Positions 52,586 to 62,640 of a DNA stretch of 64,000 nucleotides are shown piece by piece. The notes under the pieces were generated by a model. That model had not been told where the DNA came from. It did no database searches and saw only the letters and a list, made by a program, of their open reading frames with translations. This DNA is from Acidovorax sp. sic0104 (GTDB lineage: Bacteria > Pseudomonadota > Gammaproteobacteria > Burkholderiales > Burkholderiaceae_C). The DNA is taken from NCBI RefSeq assembly GCF_019219095.1, contig NZ_JAHUWH010000004.1, positions 62,001-126,000 on the forward strand, written 5' to 3'. The position numbers and the translations under genes were made by a program. Every line of letters begins with the position of its first letter. Within the stretch, counting starts at the first letter, position 1.

Positions 52586-53992
52586 TCAGCGGGGTTGGAC
52601 CCTCGCGATGACGAGCATCCCCGGCACCGGTCGGCCGAGCTCGTGGCGAATGTTGAGGCGCACGATCCGGCTCTCCGCAAACCCTGCGGACGAGAGGCAC
52701 TCCCGCACGTAGCCTGCCTGGTGGCTATAGCGCCCTGTATCGTTGATCCTGTAGCTGCCATCGCCGTCTTTCGAGGGGTCTTGGGGCGTCCATTCCTCGA
52801 AAGAGGCGACCAGCCAGCCACCGGGTACCAGCACGCGCCGTGCATGGGCCGCGAAGCCCTCGATGCCACCGAAGTAGATCAGCGTATCTGCGGCGGCCAC
52901 CATATCGAAGGATTCGGGCGCACAGGCGGTGAGATAGGCTGCGATCTCTTGGTGGTGCAGTGCATCGTAGAGCGACTTTTCGCCGGCTTTTGCAAGTGCT
53001 TTCGCCGAAAGGTCCACGCCGGTGAGGTGCCTTGCGAACGGTCGCAGTTCGATGCCGCAAAGCCCGGTACCGCAGCCGGCGTCAAGCACCTGCAGGCTGC
53101 GCGGCGCCACGCCTAGCGCACGCAACTCATGCCCGATGGCGACCGGGACGCGGTACTCCAGGTTGCCGAGCAACTTGCTCTCGAAGCCGTCGGCGAAGTC
53201 ATCGAAGTACGCTTGCAGATACGCCTGCGATGCGCCCTCCGGCGATGCCCGCCCCGTGCTGGCCTGCAGCAGATGCTGCGCGATCGGATGGTCAGGCTCT
53301 TCGGCCAGCCAGGCCTCATAGACCTGTGCCGCATCGTCATGGCGGCCCAGCTTGGCGTAGGCAAGTCCCAGGACACGGCGCTCGGTATCGGCAACCGGGT
53401 GCAGCACGTACTCTGCACAGTAGCAGAGCGCCGCTGCGTGCGGGTCGCCGGCCTGGGTGAGGGCATCGCCCAGATTGCACAGAGCGTCCCGAAAGCCGGG
53501 GTCAATGTCGATGGCGTTCCGCAATGCCGCGATGGCGTCCTCCAGACAGCCCTGCCGCAGCAGCGATGCGCCCAGGTTGTTCCATGCCACAGCGTCCCGG
53601 GGCTTGATGGTTAGCGCGCTGAGGAATGCGGCAGCAGCTTCCTCATGGCGGCCCAGGGCCGACATCATGTTGCCCAGGGTGTTGTGCCATTCACTGGCGC
53701 GGGGCTCCGCCTGCAACGATGTGCGCACCAAGGCGACACCCTCGTCGTGGCGGCCGCTCTGGTGCAATGCAACGCCGAGAAAATGCGTCGCCGACGAGTG
53801 CCCGGGCGACTGCTGAAGCGTTTGGCGGTATCCCTCCTGGGCCTGGGCAAGTCGTCCGGCCAAGTGGTTTTCCAGCGCCTGCGCGAACAGCTCGTGGGGC
53901 GTGGCCTCCTGTAGTCTTTGGAGTCCCCTGTTGCTTGGCGCAAGGGCCCTTCCGAAAGCGTCATTGCCTGTGTGATCCAACTCCGCGTCCAT
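52586..53992 (-). CDS. TPR-repeat protein fused to class I methyltransferase
   Basis: 468 aa. Residues about 30-270 are six or so tetratricopeptide repeats (ALENHLAGRLAQAQEGYRQT, ATHFLGVALHQSGRHDEGVA, AVAWNNLGASLLRQGCLEDA, ALCNLGDALTQAGDPHAAAL). Residues about 310-468 are a SAM methyltransferase: LQVLDAGCGTGLCGIELRPF (motif I), LTGVDLSAKAL, FDMVAAADTLIYFGG, RRVLVPGGWLVASFEEW. The substrate is unknown; such fusions are usually annotated only by domain. ATG 53992 is the first plausible start with the TPR region complete. No operon partner is evident. Confidence 0.9.
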   Translation of the reverse strand: MDAELDHTGNDAFGRALAPSNRGLQRLQEATPHELFAQALENHLAGRLAQAQEGYRQTLQQSPGHSSATHFLGVALHQSGRHDEGVALVRTSLQAEPRASEWHNTLGNMMSALGRHEEAAAAFLSALTIKPRDAVAWNNLGASLLRQGCLEDAIAALRNAIDIDPGFRDALCNLGDALTQAGDPHAAALCYCAEYVLHPVADTERRVLGLAYAKLGRHDDAAQVYEAWLAEEPDHPIAQHLLQASTGRASPEGASQAYLQAYFDDFADGFESKLLGNLEYRVPVAIGHELRALGVAPRSLQVLDAGCGTGLCGIELRPFARHLTGVDLSAKALAKAGEKSLYDALHHQEIAAYLTACAPESFDMVAAADTLIYFGGIEGFAAHARRVLVPGGWLVASFEEWTPQDPSKDGDGSYRINDTGRYSHQAGYVRECLSSAGFAESRIVRLNIRHELGRPVPGMLVIARVQPR

Positions 53993-54431
53993 GGTGTGTC
54001 GCGACCTCCGTGTGCCATGCGTTGCCGGCGATGGCGGACCGTTGCAGGTTCCAGGAGCCTGCCCTCGGGCGAAGGGCGCCGGCTGCAGTGGCGCCACCGT
54101 AATGGTAGGCCTCTTTCGGGGTTTTCAGGCTCCGCGCGTTCGCCTTGTCGGTCGGCATGCATGGACCGTTACACCGTGGCCTGCGGCTGTACTGTCCGGG
54201 GATGGGGTGCAAGAGAATGGGTGCCGGTCCTACAGAAATTTCAAGCCCATAAGCGACAGTCGGATGACGACGATGCAACAAGGGCGCCATGTTTGACACA
54301 GGTCGCAACTCCCCAAGTAAAACTTGCAATCGCGCAGGGATTTGGCAATATTTTGAGCAGGGACCCCGCGGGTCTCCTTCTGAGCGTACGGTCGTCATGC
54401 TGGGCAGCATCTAAATTTGGAGGATCTTTCA
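53993..54431. other. Divergent gap TPR-methyltransferase / GGDEF-EAL gene
   Basis: 439 bp between divergent starts. No gene is supported. The right half is AT-richer and holds a promoter-like pair at 54324-54352. TTGACA at 54293-54298 is a further -35 candidate but has no well-spaced -10. Confidence 0.4.
54324..54352 (+). promoter_or_regulatory. Putative promoter of the GGDEF-EAL gene
   Basis: TTGCAA (54324-54329), a 17-bp spacer and AATATT (54347-54352), about 80 bp before the GTG start. Confidence 0.45.
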
Positions 54432-56630
54432 GTGAAGTGCCCACCCGTTCTTGAGTCAGAGGCTGCACGTCTGCAGGCGCTTTCCGACTATGGACTTCAC
54501 AGTGACCGCCCTTTGCCGAGCCTTGATTCAGTCGTTCAGATTGCCGCCAAGGTGTTCGGCATGCCCGTCGCTGCCGTGAACCTGGTCGGCGACGACCATG
54601 TGTTCTTTGCCGCCAGCACTGGCTTCGAAGGTCAGCATGTGGACATGGGCCGGGACGTATCGTTCTGCGCGCACGCCATCGCCAAGAACGAGGTCCTGGT
54701 GGTACCCGATGCCAGCCGGGATGCACGGTTCCATGACAATCCGCTGGTAACCGGCATCACAGGCGTGCGGTTCTATGCGGGGGTGCCGCTGTACTCTCCG
54801 GGTGGACTGGCCCTGGGGGCGCTGTGCGTGCTAGACAGCGTCCCGCATTTTGACTTCTCCGACGATGACCGGGCGCGTCTTTCTGACCTCGCACAAATGG
54901 CCAGCGACCGGCTTGAGTTGCGGCGGCTCGAACATTCCACGGAGCGAGCTGCCCGACCCTTCGAAGAAGGGGCCCGTACCTCTCCCACCGCGGTCGTCTG
55001 GTTTGACGCGAGCCTGCGCGTGATGGCATGGAACAAGGCCGCAGCGACCATGTTCGGCCATGCCCCTGCAGCCGGCCCCGGCCGCATGGTCCTGGGCTTT
55101 TTGTCCGAGCGGCACCGCGAAGCCGTGGCGCATCTCGTCGCGCAGGCCGCATTGGCAGGCACGGCTGATGGCCTGGTGGTTCCCGAAGGGTTGCGTGGCG
55201 TGCGCAAGGATGGTTCGGAGTTCCCGCTGGGCGTGGCGCTGTTTTGCTGGATGGGTGACGGCAGGCTGACCTTCCACGCGCACCTGGAAGACCTGTCGGA
55301 TCGGCATGGACAGTCCGAGGAACTGCGCCGGCTGGCGACCACCGATCTGCTTACCTCCCTTGTCAACCGCGCCACGCTGTACCGACGCATGGAAGAAGCC
55401 ATGACCGATGCTGCCGGCGCGTGCCTGATGATCTTCGACATTGATGGCTTCAAGGACGTGAACGATACATTGGGGCATCCCGTGGGCGACGGCGTGTTGC
55501 GCGAAGCAGCACGCCGTCTGCGAGACGGCGTCACCGCATCTGCCACCGTCGCGCGCACGGGGGGGGATGAGTTTGCCGTGCTCATTCCGGGATGCTCGGA
55601 CCATGCGGAACAGATGGCGGTTGCCAAGAGCCTAGTCTCGCGCCTTGCCGAACCCATCGACGTGGGTGGAAACGAGATCCGCATCACAATGAGCTGCGGC
55701 CTGGCCGTGGCGCCCGGCGATGCACAGGAGGCGCTGGAGCTGTTCAGCAATGCCGACCTTGCGTTGTTCAAAGCCAAGAGCTTTGGACGGGGCCACGTTT
55801 TTGCGTACGTGGCGGGCCTGCGCATGCAGGCCACTGCCCGCCGTCTCTACAGCATCGAGCTGCACCGCGCCGTCCACGAGGGGGAGTTCGTGCTTTTCTA
55901 TCAACCGCAGATCAGGCTGAGCGATGGCGCGCTGCGTGGCGCGGAGGCCCTGATCCGCTGGCAGCATCCGCAGCGTGGCCTTTTGTCTCCAGCCGCTTTC
56001 CTTCCAGCGCTTGAGAACGGGCCGCTCGCATCGGTGGTGGGTTTCTGGGTGCTGGACGAAGCCTGCGCGCAGGCCGCCCGCTGGCGGCGCAACGGGGCCA
56101 CCGATTTTCGTATTGGGGTGAATTTGTTCGGTGCCCAGTTCAGGGCGCACGACATGGCGGCGGAGGTTGCCGCCACCCTTCACAGGCATGGTCTGCCCCC
56201 GTATGCGCTTGAACTGGAAATCACCGAAAACATCGTGCTGGACGACGACGACCTCGTGCTCGACGTTCTGCAGAAAATCAGGAGCATGGGCGTGGGCATT
56301 GCCTTCGACGACTTCGGCACCGGATATGCATCGCTGAGCCTGCTCAAGCGATATCCCGTGAGTCGACTGAAAATCGACAGGTCCTTCGTGCAGAACATGC
56401 CCGAATCGGAGCGGGACAGCGCCGTGGTCCGCGCCATCCTGGACATGGCCCGCAGCTTCGACCTGGAGACCGTGGCAGAAGGCGTGGAAACCGCACTGCA
56501 GCGGGACTACCTGACCGACTGCGGCTGCGAAGAGGGTCAAGGCTATTTGTTCGGCCGCCCAGTGTCTGCCTATGAGTTCTCGGAGGCCTATCACCTCCAT
56601 GCCGAGCGCCGGGCCGTCAGGCTTGCCTGA
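54432..56630 (+). CDS. GAF-PAS-GGDEF-EAL c-di-GMP turnover protein
   Basis: 732 aa, soluble. GAF (about residues 15-160: VAAVNLVGDDHVFFAASTGF, DVSFCAHAIAKNEVLVVPDA), PAS (about 180-290: TAVVWFDASLRVMAWNKAAA), GGDEF (TDLLTSLVNRATLYRRMEEA, RTGGDEFAVLIPG; no RxxD inhibitory site five residues before it) and EAL (GAEALIRWQHP, ELEITENIVLDD, DDFGTGYASLSLLKRYPVSR, AEGVET). Both catalytic motifs are intact, so it could make or degrade c-di-GMP. The GTG at 54432 is chosen because GGAGGA (54419-54424) lies 7 bp before it; an in-frame TTG at 54417 overlaps that site. Confidence 0.94.
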   Translation: MKCPPVLESEAARLQALSDYGLHSDRPLPSLDSVVQIAAKVFGMPVAAVNLVGDDHVFFAASTGFEGQHVDMGRDVSFCAHAIAKNEVLVVPDASRDARFHDNPLVTGITGVRFYAGVPLYSPGGLALGALCVLDSVPHFDFSDDDRARLSDLAQMASDRLELRRLEHSTERAARPFEEGARTSPTAVVWFDASLRVMAWNKAAATMFGHAPAAGPGRMVLGFLSERHREAVAHLVAQAALAGTADGLVVPEGLRGVRKDGSEFPLGVALFCWMGDGRLTFHAHLEDLSDRHGQSEELRRLATTDLLTSLVNRATLYRRMEEAMTDAAGACLMIFDIDGFKDVNDTLGHPVGDGVLREAARRLRDGVTASATVARTGGDEFAVLIPGCSDHAEQMAVAKSLVSRLAEPIDVGGNEIRITMSCGLAVAPGDAQEALELFSNADLALFKAKSFGRGHVFAYVAGLRMQATARRLYSIELHRAVHEGEFVLFYQPQIRLSDGALRGAEALIRWQHPQRGLLSPAAFLPALENGPLASVVGFWVLDEACAQAARWRRNGATDFRIGVNLFGAQFRAHDMAAEVAATLHRHGLPPYALELEITENIVLDDDDLVLDVLQKIRSMGVGIAFDDFGTGYASLSLLKRYPVSRLKIDRSFVQNMPESERDSAVVRAILDMARSFDLETVAEGVETALQRDYLTDCGCEEGQGYLFGRPVSAYEFSEAYHLHAERRAVRLA

Positions 56631-56717
56631 GGGGCGCCCTCAATACCCCGGATGCGGGAGACAGCCCGCACCGGCGGGCCGTCAATGAGACCATCCCGAC
56701 GGCTGGGCCGGCTCGCG

Positions 56718-57206
56718 TCAGGCGGTGGCTAACTGTTCGTCCATCAGCTCCTGCTTCCTGGCTTCGGCGTCGTCGCGCATGGCCACCAGGTCGAGCTTGC
56801 GGGCCGAGCGTGCCTTGGGGAAGATCTCGTTGCGCTCTTCCTTGACGTGGTGGTCGATGTACTCGCCCAGCACCTTGACCTTGGCATTGAACTCCTCGTC
56901 GGCCGTTTCGGCGGCCTGGATCTGGGCAATCAGATCCTTGGCGGTCTGGTGCTCCACCTCGGCTTCGGCGATCAGGTCCGTTTCCTTGATCGCGCTGCGC
57001 AGCGCGGGGTAGAAAATTTCCTCTTCCACCTGGGCGTGGACGGTCAGTTCCACGCAGATCTCGCGGGCGAGATCCAGGCGCGATTGGGCGGCACCGCGGG
57101 CCTTGGATTCGCACAGCGAATCAAAATCCTTGAACATCTTCTTGACGGCCTTGTGGTCGGCATCAAGCAGGTCGCACACGTCTTTCTGGCGTTGGCTGGT
57201 AGGCAT
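56718..57206 (-). CDS. Hemerythrin-like domain protein
   Basis: 162 aa, all-helical. The di-iron ligands of a bacterial hemerythrin (HHE) domain can be followed: DADHKAVKKMF, TVHAQVEEEIFYPAL, EVEHQTAKDLI, DHHVKEERNEIFPKAR. It may bind oxygen or NO or serve in iron/redox homeostasis. ATG 57206 has AGGAGT before it and begins the conserved part; upstream in-frame sequence is not homologous. Confidence 0.9.
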   Translation of the reverse strand: MPTSQRQKDVCDLLDADHKAVKKMFKDFDSLCESKARGAAQSRLDLAREICVELTVHAQVEEEIFYPALRSAIKETDLIAEAEVEHQTAKDLIAQIQAAETADEEFNAKVKVLGEYIDHHVKEERNEIFPKARSARKLDLVAMRDDAEARKQELMDEQLATA

Positions 57207-57405
57207 GAGAGAACTCCTGAAGGGGGGTTGATGAGGAATAGCAGAGCCCATGTTCAGGACCTGGTCGAGATGGTTTTGTAGGCGCAAGTCACGGTATCCC
57301 GTCAGATCGGCGCAGGCGCTTTTTTTCAGTGCTGCCTGCATCGGTTTCAGTTCCCGCGCTTTCTGCCGATATCACGGGGATGAAGATGGAGGAGAAAAGC
57401 CCAAC

Positions 57406-59130
57406 ATGAATGCTGTAGGTCTTACCCCAGCGGCGGTCGTTCCACCTGCATGGGGCCAAGGAGCCGCCGTGCCTGAGGTGGACGTTTTGCGGTCCGTCGC
57501 AGGCGGTGCGATCGCCACCACCAGTCAGCCCGCAGCCATCAGTGTGTACACGCCAAGTGCTACCGCAGCAGGGTATGCGGCGAGTGCGGTAAGCGGCGAC
57601 CCGCGCTTTTTGCATGTCACACAGATGCCCGGAAGCCTGGAAACGGCCCAGGCCACCTACGAAGCGCTTTTGAAGGTACAGACCCGGGGTGGCCAGATGC
57701 AGGTGTGGGAGCAGGCGCCGGACAACGCGCTGGCCGAGGCCATGGGCCGCAATGCCAGCGCAACGACGCAGCAGGGCCGTATGGCAGGGCTGGGCGCGGC
57801 CCTGCTCGAACACGCGGCAGCCACCGGTGCCAGCTACCGCCAGACCATCGTGAACGTGGGCGCGGCGTATTCGCCCGACCAGATTCAGCGCAAGGCCTAC
57901 GATGCATTGTGGTCCTTCAAGAGCAGGCCCAGTGCCAGTGCGGAGCTGACCATAGAGACGCAGTCGGGCGCCAAGGTGCGGCTGTCCATCACAGACCAGC
58001 GCGAGTACAGCCCCAGCGGATCGGGCATGTCGGTCGCCATCGACGTCGAAGGAGAACTGACAGCCCAGGAGCGTGACGCCCTGAGGGCACTGGCGATTGG
58101 GTTCGACAAGGCCGTGCAGGGCCTGGCGGGAGACGAACCACGGCTCGACCTGGGTGATCTGCTCCAATTCGACAGCAAGGTGCTCGCGAAAGTGGAGCTG
58201 AATTTCGAGCGTTATGGCCTCGACAGCGAGGGCCAGCGGGTTCTGCAGCTGGGGGCCAACCTGCGGCTCGATCCCAGCCGCCGCGAGGTCGACATCAAGA
58301 CCCGCGACGGCGTCGTGCGGATGGGTACGGACCTTCGCCAGCCTGCGCAGTGGGGCAGCACGGCCCAGAAGGACCGTGCGGTGAGCCAATACCTGGAGCG
58401 CATCGGCCAGGCCGCGGAGCGTGGCCATGCCAACCCGGGCCTGGTGGCGATTTTCAAGTCCACCTTCTCCGCCATGCATGCGAGCTACGACCGGGAGGAA
58501 AGCGGCAGCAGCCACCTGGATGTGAGGCCTGGAGGCATCCCCGTGCGCGGCGACGCCCATGCCTTCAGCGAGGAGGACCACAGCCTGATGACGGGCCTGG
58601 CGGATTTCGACGCCAGCATCACAGCCACGGTGCGGGCCACCAACCCACGGCGCACGCAGGAACGGGACAGGTTCGAGTACGCGCTGAGCCAGGCCACGGA
58701 CATCGCTGGCAGTTCCCGGGGTGGCCGCGCGGTCACGCAGACCCAGACTTCCCGGCTCTCGGCCGCCTACCACCAGTCGCTGCTGACCTCGGCCGCGCCC
58801 AAGTTCGACTTTACCTCTGCCTCGCAGAACTACTACTACAACAAGGTGGAGGACAGCAGCACGACGGAGATGCACCTGGCCTACGAAAAAGGTGAGCCGG
58901 TGCTGGCCACCCTGTCATACCAGGCATCGCAGTCGCTCCACATGACCAAGGTCGAGAACAACCAGTTGGTGGATACGCAGGAAACGCCGGGCGAGCAGTC
59001 CAGCCACAAGGATCTGCTGCCCCTGTTGAAGGCCCTTCAGCGCCAGCAGCGCGACCAGGGCGCCGAGCAGGACCGGCAGGCGACGATGGAATCCTGGCAC
59101 GGCTGGGTGCTGCAGGCGCCGGTAGCCTGA
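57406..59130 (+). CDS. Large protein of unknown function
   Basis: 574 aa; I do not recognise a family with confidence. No signal peptide and no membrane segments. The N-terminal 65 residues are low-complexity Ala/Val/Pro/Thr, then a helical part (AQATYEALLKVQTRGGQMQV, AYSPDQIQRKAYDALWSFKS), a beta-rich stretch (AELTIETQSGAKVRLSITDQ, MSVAIDVEGELTAQERDALR, LAKVELNFERYG, QLGANLRLDPSRREVDIKTR) and a C-terminal SASQNYYYNKVEDSSTTEMH region. GGAGGAG lies 11 bp before the ATG. It stands alone, divergent from the hemerythrin gene. Codon use is like that of the neighbours, so it is a genuine gene. Confidence 0.8.
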   Translation: MNAVGLTPAAVVPPAWGQGAAVPEVDVLRSVAGGAIATTSQPAAISVYTPSATAAGYAASAVSGDPRFLHVTQMPGSLETAQATYEALLKVQTRGGQMQVWEQAPDNALAEAMGRNASATTQQGRMAGLGAALLEHAAATGASYRQTIVNVGAAYSPDQIQRKAYDALWSFKSRPSASAELTIETQSGAKVRLSITDQREYSPSGSGMSVAIDVEGELTAQERDALRALAIGFDKAVQGLAGDEPRLDLGDLLQFDSKVLAKVELNFERYGLDSEGQRVLQLGANLRLDPSRREVDIKTRDGVVRMGTDLRQPAQWGSTAQKDRAVSQYLERIGQAAERGHANPGLVAIFKSTFSAMHASYDREESGSSHLDVRPGGIPVRGDAHAFSEEDHSLMTGLADFDASITATVRATNPRRTQERDRFEYALSQATDIAGSSRGGRAVTQTQTSRLSAAYHQSLLTSAAPKFDFTSASQNYYYNKVEDSSTTEMHLAYEKGEPVLATLSYQASQSLHMTKVENNQLVDTQETPGEQSSHKDLLPLLKALQRQQRDQGAEQDRQATMESWHGWVLQAPVA

Positions 59131-59197
59131 CAGACTACGCCAAATCACTGGCAGATAGCAGCCAAATGGCGCGCTTCGCTGCGCCCGCCCCGGCGAA

Positions 59198-59962
59198 TCA
59201 GCCGCGGCCCACAAAGGGCATCTTGGTGGCCATGACGGTGTGGAACAGCACGTTGGCTTCCAGCGGCAGGTTGGCCATGTACAACACGGACTGGGCCACG
59301 ACGTTCACGTCCATCAGGGGCTCGATGGCTATCTCGCCGTTGGCTTGCGCAACGCCCTTGGCCATGCGCGATGCCAGGTCCGTCAGGGCGTTGCCGATAT
59401 CGATCTGGCCGACGGCGATGTTGAAGGGGCGGCCATCAAGCGCCGCGGTTTTTGTCAGTCCCAGGACCGCATGCTTGGTGGACGTGTAGGCCGCAGAGTT
59501 CGGCCGTGGCGTGTGGGCCGAAATCGAACCGTTGTTGATGATGCGGCCGCCTTGCGGGGACTGGTCGCGCATGGCCCCAAAGGCCTGCTGCAGGCAGTAG
59601 AACATGCCGTTCAGGTTCACATCCACCACGTCGCGCCACTGCTGTGGTGTCCAGTCGATGAAAGACCCGGGCGGGTTGCCCCGGCCTGCGTTGTTGAACA
59701 GCAGGTCCACGCGGCCGAACCGTGAAAGCGTTTGCGCGAAGAGCCGCTCGACGGCTGCGGGATCGGCGACATCGGTCGGCACGCTCAGCATTCGACCGCC
59801 CGCGCCTGACTCGTCCTGGGCTTGCACGACCACCTCGTCCAGCAGCGCGCTGCGACGCCCCGCAAGCACCACGCTGTACCCGTCCTTCGCCAGAGCCAGC
59901 GCGACGGCTTTGCCCACTCCGGAACCCGCACCGGTCACCACGGCGATTCTTTCCTGCTTCAT
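59198..59962 (-). CDS. Short-chain dehydrogenase/reductase (SDR)
   Basis: 254 aa classical SDR. NAD(P) motif [28 protein letters not shown], catalytic Ser in NNGSISAHT, and Tyr-x3-Lys in [13 protein letters not shown]. The Ala/Gly-Arg-Arg pattern after beta-2 ([10 protein letters not shown]) suggests NADP preference. AAGGAG precedes ATG 59962. It lies 148 bp downstream of the GntR gene on the same strand, so it may be the last gene of the polyol operon and act on a polyol or sugar intermediate. Confidence 0.92.
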   Translation of the reverse strand: MKQERIAVVTGAGSGVGKAVALALAKDGYSVVLAGRRSALLDEVVVQAQDESGAGGRMLSVPTDVADPAAVERLFAQTLSRFGRVDLLFNNAGRGNPPGSFIDWTPQQWRDVVDVNLNGMFYCLQQAFGAMRDQSPQGGRIINNGSISAHTPRPNSAAYTSTKHAVLGLTKTAALDGRPFNIAVGQIDIGNALTDLASRMAKGVAQANGEIAIEPLMDVNVVAQSVLYMANLPLEANVLFHTVMATKMPFVGRG

Positions 59963-60110
59963 CTTCGATGCTCCTTGCATTGATCTGGTCTGCAGCGCCT
60001 GCCGTGCGCGGGGCAGGGCGGCGATGGACCCGGCATTGTGCGTGATCGATGCATTGGCGGAGCGGCGCGCTGGACGGTATTTGTCCAGGGGCCGTTCGGC
60101 GGGTGGGCCG

Positions 60111-60866
60111 TCAGGTCGTCGTCTGCACGTGCAGCCGGCTGGACTTGCAGCGATGCAGGGCGTTGTAGTACTCAAGACGCCGGCCGTTGGCGCCGTACGC
60201 GATCGACTCTATGCGCAGCAGCGGCTCGGGATGTTCAAGCTGCAGCAGTCCGCAGGTCTCGACATCGGGCAGCACGGCGTCGATCCAGCGTTCTGCGCGC
60301 ACCAGGCGCACGCCGTACTGGCGCCGCAGCACGTCGTAGAGCGAGCGGTCCTCAAGGCGCATGCGGTGCAGGCCGGGTGCGAGGTCGGCGGGGATCACGG
60401 TCTCCACAAGCAGGCGCAGTTCGCCATCCACGCTGCGCAGCCGCTTCAGGGCCACAACCTGGATGTCGTCGGTGAGGCCCAGGGCGCTGATCTCCTGCGG
60501 CGTGGGGTCGCGCAGCTGCTGCGACAGGATCTGGGTTCGCACCGAGCGGCCCTTGCGCTCCATCTCGTCGGAGAAGCCGAGCACGGTGGAGACGAAATCT
60601 TCGTCGCGCTCGCGCGCCGCGACAAAGGCACCACGGCCCTTGATCTTGTAGATCAGGTTGTTGCGCACCAGGTCGGCCAGCGCCTCGCGCACCACGATGC
60701 GCGAGATGCCGAACTGCTCGCCCAGTTCGGCCTCGGAGGGCAGCTTGGCGCCGATGGCCAGATCACCCTGGAGTATCTGCAGGCGCAGGGCATCGCGGAA
60801 CTGCGCCCACAGGGGCGATTCGGAGTTGCGGTCGAGCAGGGGCTGGAGTTCGGTCGGTGAATTCAC
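60111..60866 (-). CDS. GntR-family regulator with UTRA domain (HutC type)
   Basis: 251 aa. GntR winged HTH ([61 protein letters not shown]) and a UTRA ligand domain (about 95-245: [53 protein letters not shown]). HutC/FarR proteins of this type sense small metabolites. It starts 1 bp after the stop of the GlpD-like gene, so it is cotranscribed with the catabolic genes it probably controls. Confidence 0.93.
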   Translation of the reverse strand: MNSPTELQPLLDRNSESPLWAQFRDALRLQILQGDLAIGAKLPSEAELGEQFGISRIVVREALADLVRNNLIYKIKGRGAFVAARERDEDFVSTVLGFSDEMERKGRSVRTQILSQQLRDPTPQEISALGLTDDIQVVALKRLRSVDGELRLLVETVIPADLAPGLHRMRLEDRSLYDVLRRQYGVRLVRAERWIDAVLPDVETCGLLQLEHPEPLLRIESIAYGANGRRLEYYNALHRCKSSRLHVQTTT

Positions 60867-60867
60867 G

Positions 60868-62640
60868 TCAGGACGGGCTAAGGGCCGGATGGGTGGTCAA
60901 TGATGCAGGGAAAGCCGGCGATGCATCGGAATCGGGGACTGCGGGGGCCAGGCGCACGCCATGGCGCTCGCGCAGTGCAGTGCTGCAATTGTGCAGTTCC
61001 TGCCGTTCGCGCTCTGCGTCCCAGCCGAGCGCCTGTGCGGCGATACCCGCCAATTCGGCCAGCCCCGCATCCGTGACAAGGCCGCGGATGGCCAGCAGCG
61101 TGCGGCGGATCACCAGGTCATCCAGGTGGATCACCCCGGTGTCGGTGCACAGCCAGGCTATCTCTGCTGCCGAGTAGCCAGGGGCATGCTGCAGCGGCGC
61201 GTCGTCGGTCATCTTGAAACGCCGAGCTACGTGCAGGGCCCAGGACCCGTAGCGGCGCAGCAATTCCTGGGCGCGGTCAGGCGCGAGGCCTGTGTCCCTT
61301 GCGATGCGGTCGATGAACTGCTGCGTGGCATGGGCATCGCGCGGCATGCCGGCACCGCCGCCGATCGGCAACTGCCGGGTCGAGGCCGTGCGGTCGCGTC
61401 CCAGCAGGCGCAGCACTTCGTCGCAGGCCTCTTCGGCCAGCGCGCGGAAAGTGGTCCACTTGCCCCCCACCAGGCCCACGACCGGGATATCGCGAGACGG
61501 AGATGGCGGGTCGATCACCACCGAATGGTCGCGCGAGATCTGGCCCGGCTTGTCGGCGTTCGAGCGCGCCAGCGGCCGCACGCCTACATAGGTGTAGACC
61601 ACGTCCTCCCGCCCGAAGGCCAGGTTGGGAAACACCTCGCCCAGCACCTCCAGCAGGTATTCCACCTCCGCCGGCTCGGTGGCGATCTGGTCGGGGTCGT
61701 CCACAGGTATGTCGGTGGAGCCCACCAGCACCCGGTCCAGGAAGGGGTAGACGATGCACACGCGCCCGTCCAGCGCCTCGAAGTAAGCCATGCGCCCGCC
61801 TAGCGCGTCGCGCAGCAGAGGGTGGTCTAGCACCAGGTGCGAGCCCTTGGTACCCATCACACGCGGCACCGGGCCGCCCAGCAGCTCGGTGCTCCGGTCC
61901 AGCCAGGCGCCGCTGGCATTGACCACGGCATCTGCCGTCACCTGCACCACCTCGCCCGTGGCTTCGTCGCGCAGCGTGAGGGTATTGCCCGCGCAACCCG
62001 TCACGCGGCAGTGGTTGATGGCCGCGGAGCGCGGCTGGTCGCGGCAGGCGTCGCGTACCAGCTCCAGCACCAGCCATTCGGGGTGGCTGATCCACGCATC
62101 GAAGAAGGTCGCCGTCCAGCGCACGGCCGCTCGGAACAGCAAGCGGTCGGCCGGCTGCACGCGGCTGATGCGATGGTTGGGCATCACGCGCTGGCGCCGG
62201 CCCAAGAGGTCGTACAGGCGCAGCCCGGTAGCCACAGCCAGCAGGCCGCGCGTGCGCTGGGGCGGCGTGCGCCCCAGGAACTTGAGCGCACTGCTCATCA
62301 CGCCACCGAAAAGGCTCGACAACGGCACCACGGTTTTGAGCGGCTGTACCAGGTGCGGCGCGTTGCGCAAAAGCAGGTTGCGCTCGCGCGTGGCTTCGGC
62401 CACCAGCGAGAAGCTGCCACTTTCCAGGTAGCGCAGGCCACCGTGGATCATGCGTGAGGGCGCGCTGCTGGCGCCGGCGCTGAAGTCGCCCTTGTCGACG
62501 ATGAGGCAGTCCACGCCCTGTAGCGAGAGGTCTCGGAAAACGCCCACGCCGTTGATGCCGGCGCCCACGATCACGGTGGAAAAATGGCGGCCCGCCACGG
62601 CCGCCGGTCGCACGAAGGGCAGGCCAGGGGAGGCGCTCAT
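60868..62640 (-). CDS. FAD-dependent polyol-phosphate dehydrogenase (GlpD/EryB-like)
   Basis: 590 aa. FAD-binding VIVGAGINGVGVFRDLSLQGVDCLIVDKGD, SRMIHGGLRYLE, GTKGSHLVLDHPLL, ILVGSTDIPVDDPD-type segment (VLVGSTDIPVDDPD), GGKWTTFRALAEEACDEVL and a C-terminal helical domain (DDLVIRRTLLAIRGLVTDAGL). It oxidises glycerol-3-phosphate or a related polyol phosphate and feeds electrons to quinone. Its ATG overlaps the stop of the FGGY kinase gene (ATGA). That pairing resembles the eryA-eryB order of erythritol operons, so erythritol-phosphate or another polyol phosphate is as likely as G3P. Confidence 0.92.
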   Translation of the reverse strand: MSASPGLPFVRPAAVAGRHFSTVIVGAGINGVGVFRDLSLQGVDCLIVDKGDFSAGASSAPSRMIHGGLRYLESGSFSLVAEATRERNLLLRNAPHLVQPLKTVVPLSSLFGGVMSSALKFLGRTPPQRTRGLLAVATGLRLYDLLGRRQRVMPNHRISRVQPADRLLFRAAVRWTATFFDAWISHPEWLVLELVRDACRDQPRSAAINHCRVTGCAGNTLTLRDEATGEVVQVTADAVVNASGAWLDRSTELLGGPVPRVMGTKGSHLVLDHPLLRDALGGRMAYFEALDGRVCIVYPFLDRVLVGSTDIPVDDPDQIATEPAEVEYLLEVLGEVFPNLAFGREDVVYTYVGVRPLARSNADKPGQISRDHSVVIDPPSPSRDIPVVGLVGGKWTTFRALAEEACDEVLRLLGRDRTASTRQLPIGGGAGMPRDAHATQQFIDRIARDTGLAPDRAQELLRRYGSWALHVARRFKMTDDAPLQHAPGYSAAEIAWLCTDTGVIHLDDLVIRRTLLAIRGLVTDAGLAELAGIAAQALGWDAERERQELHNCSTALRERHGVRLAPAVPDSDASPAFPASLTTHPALSPS

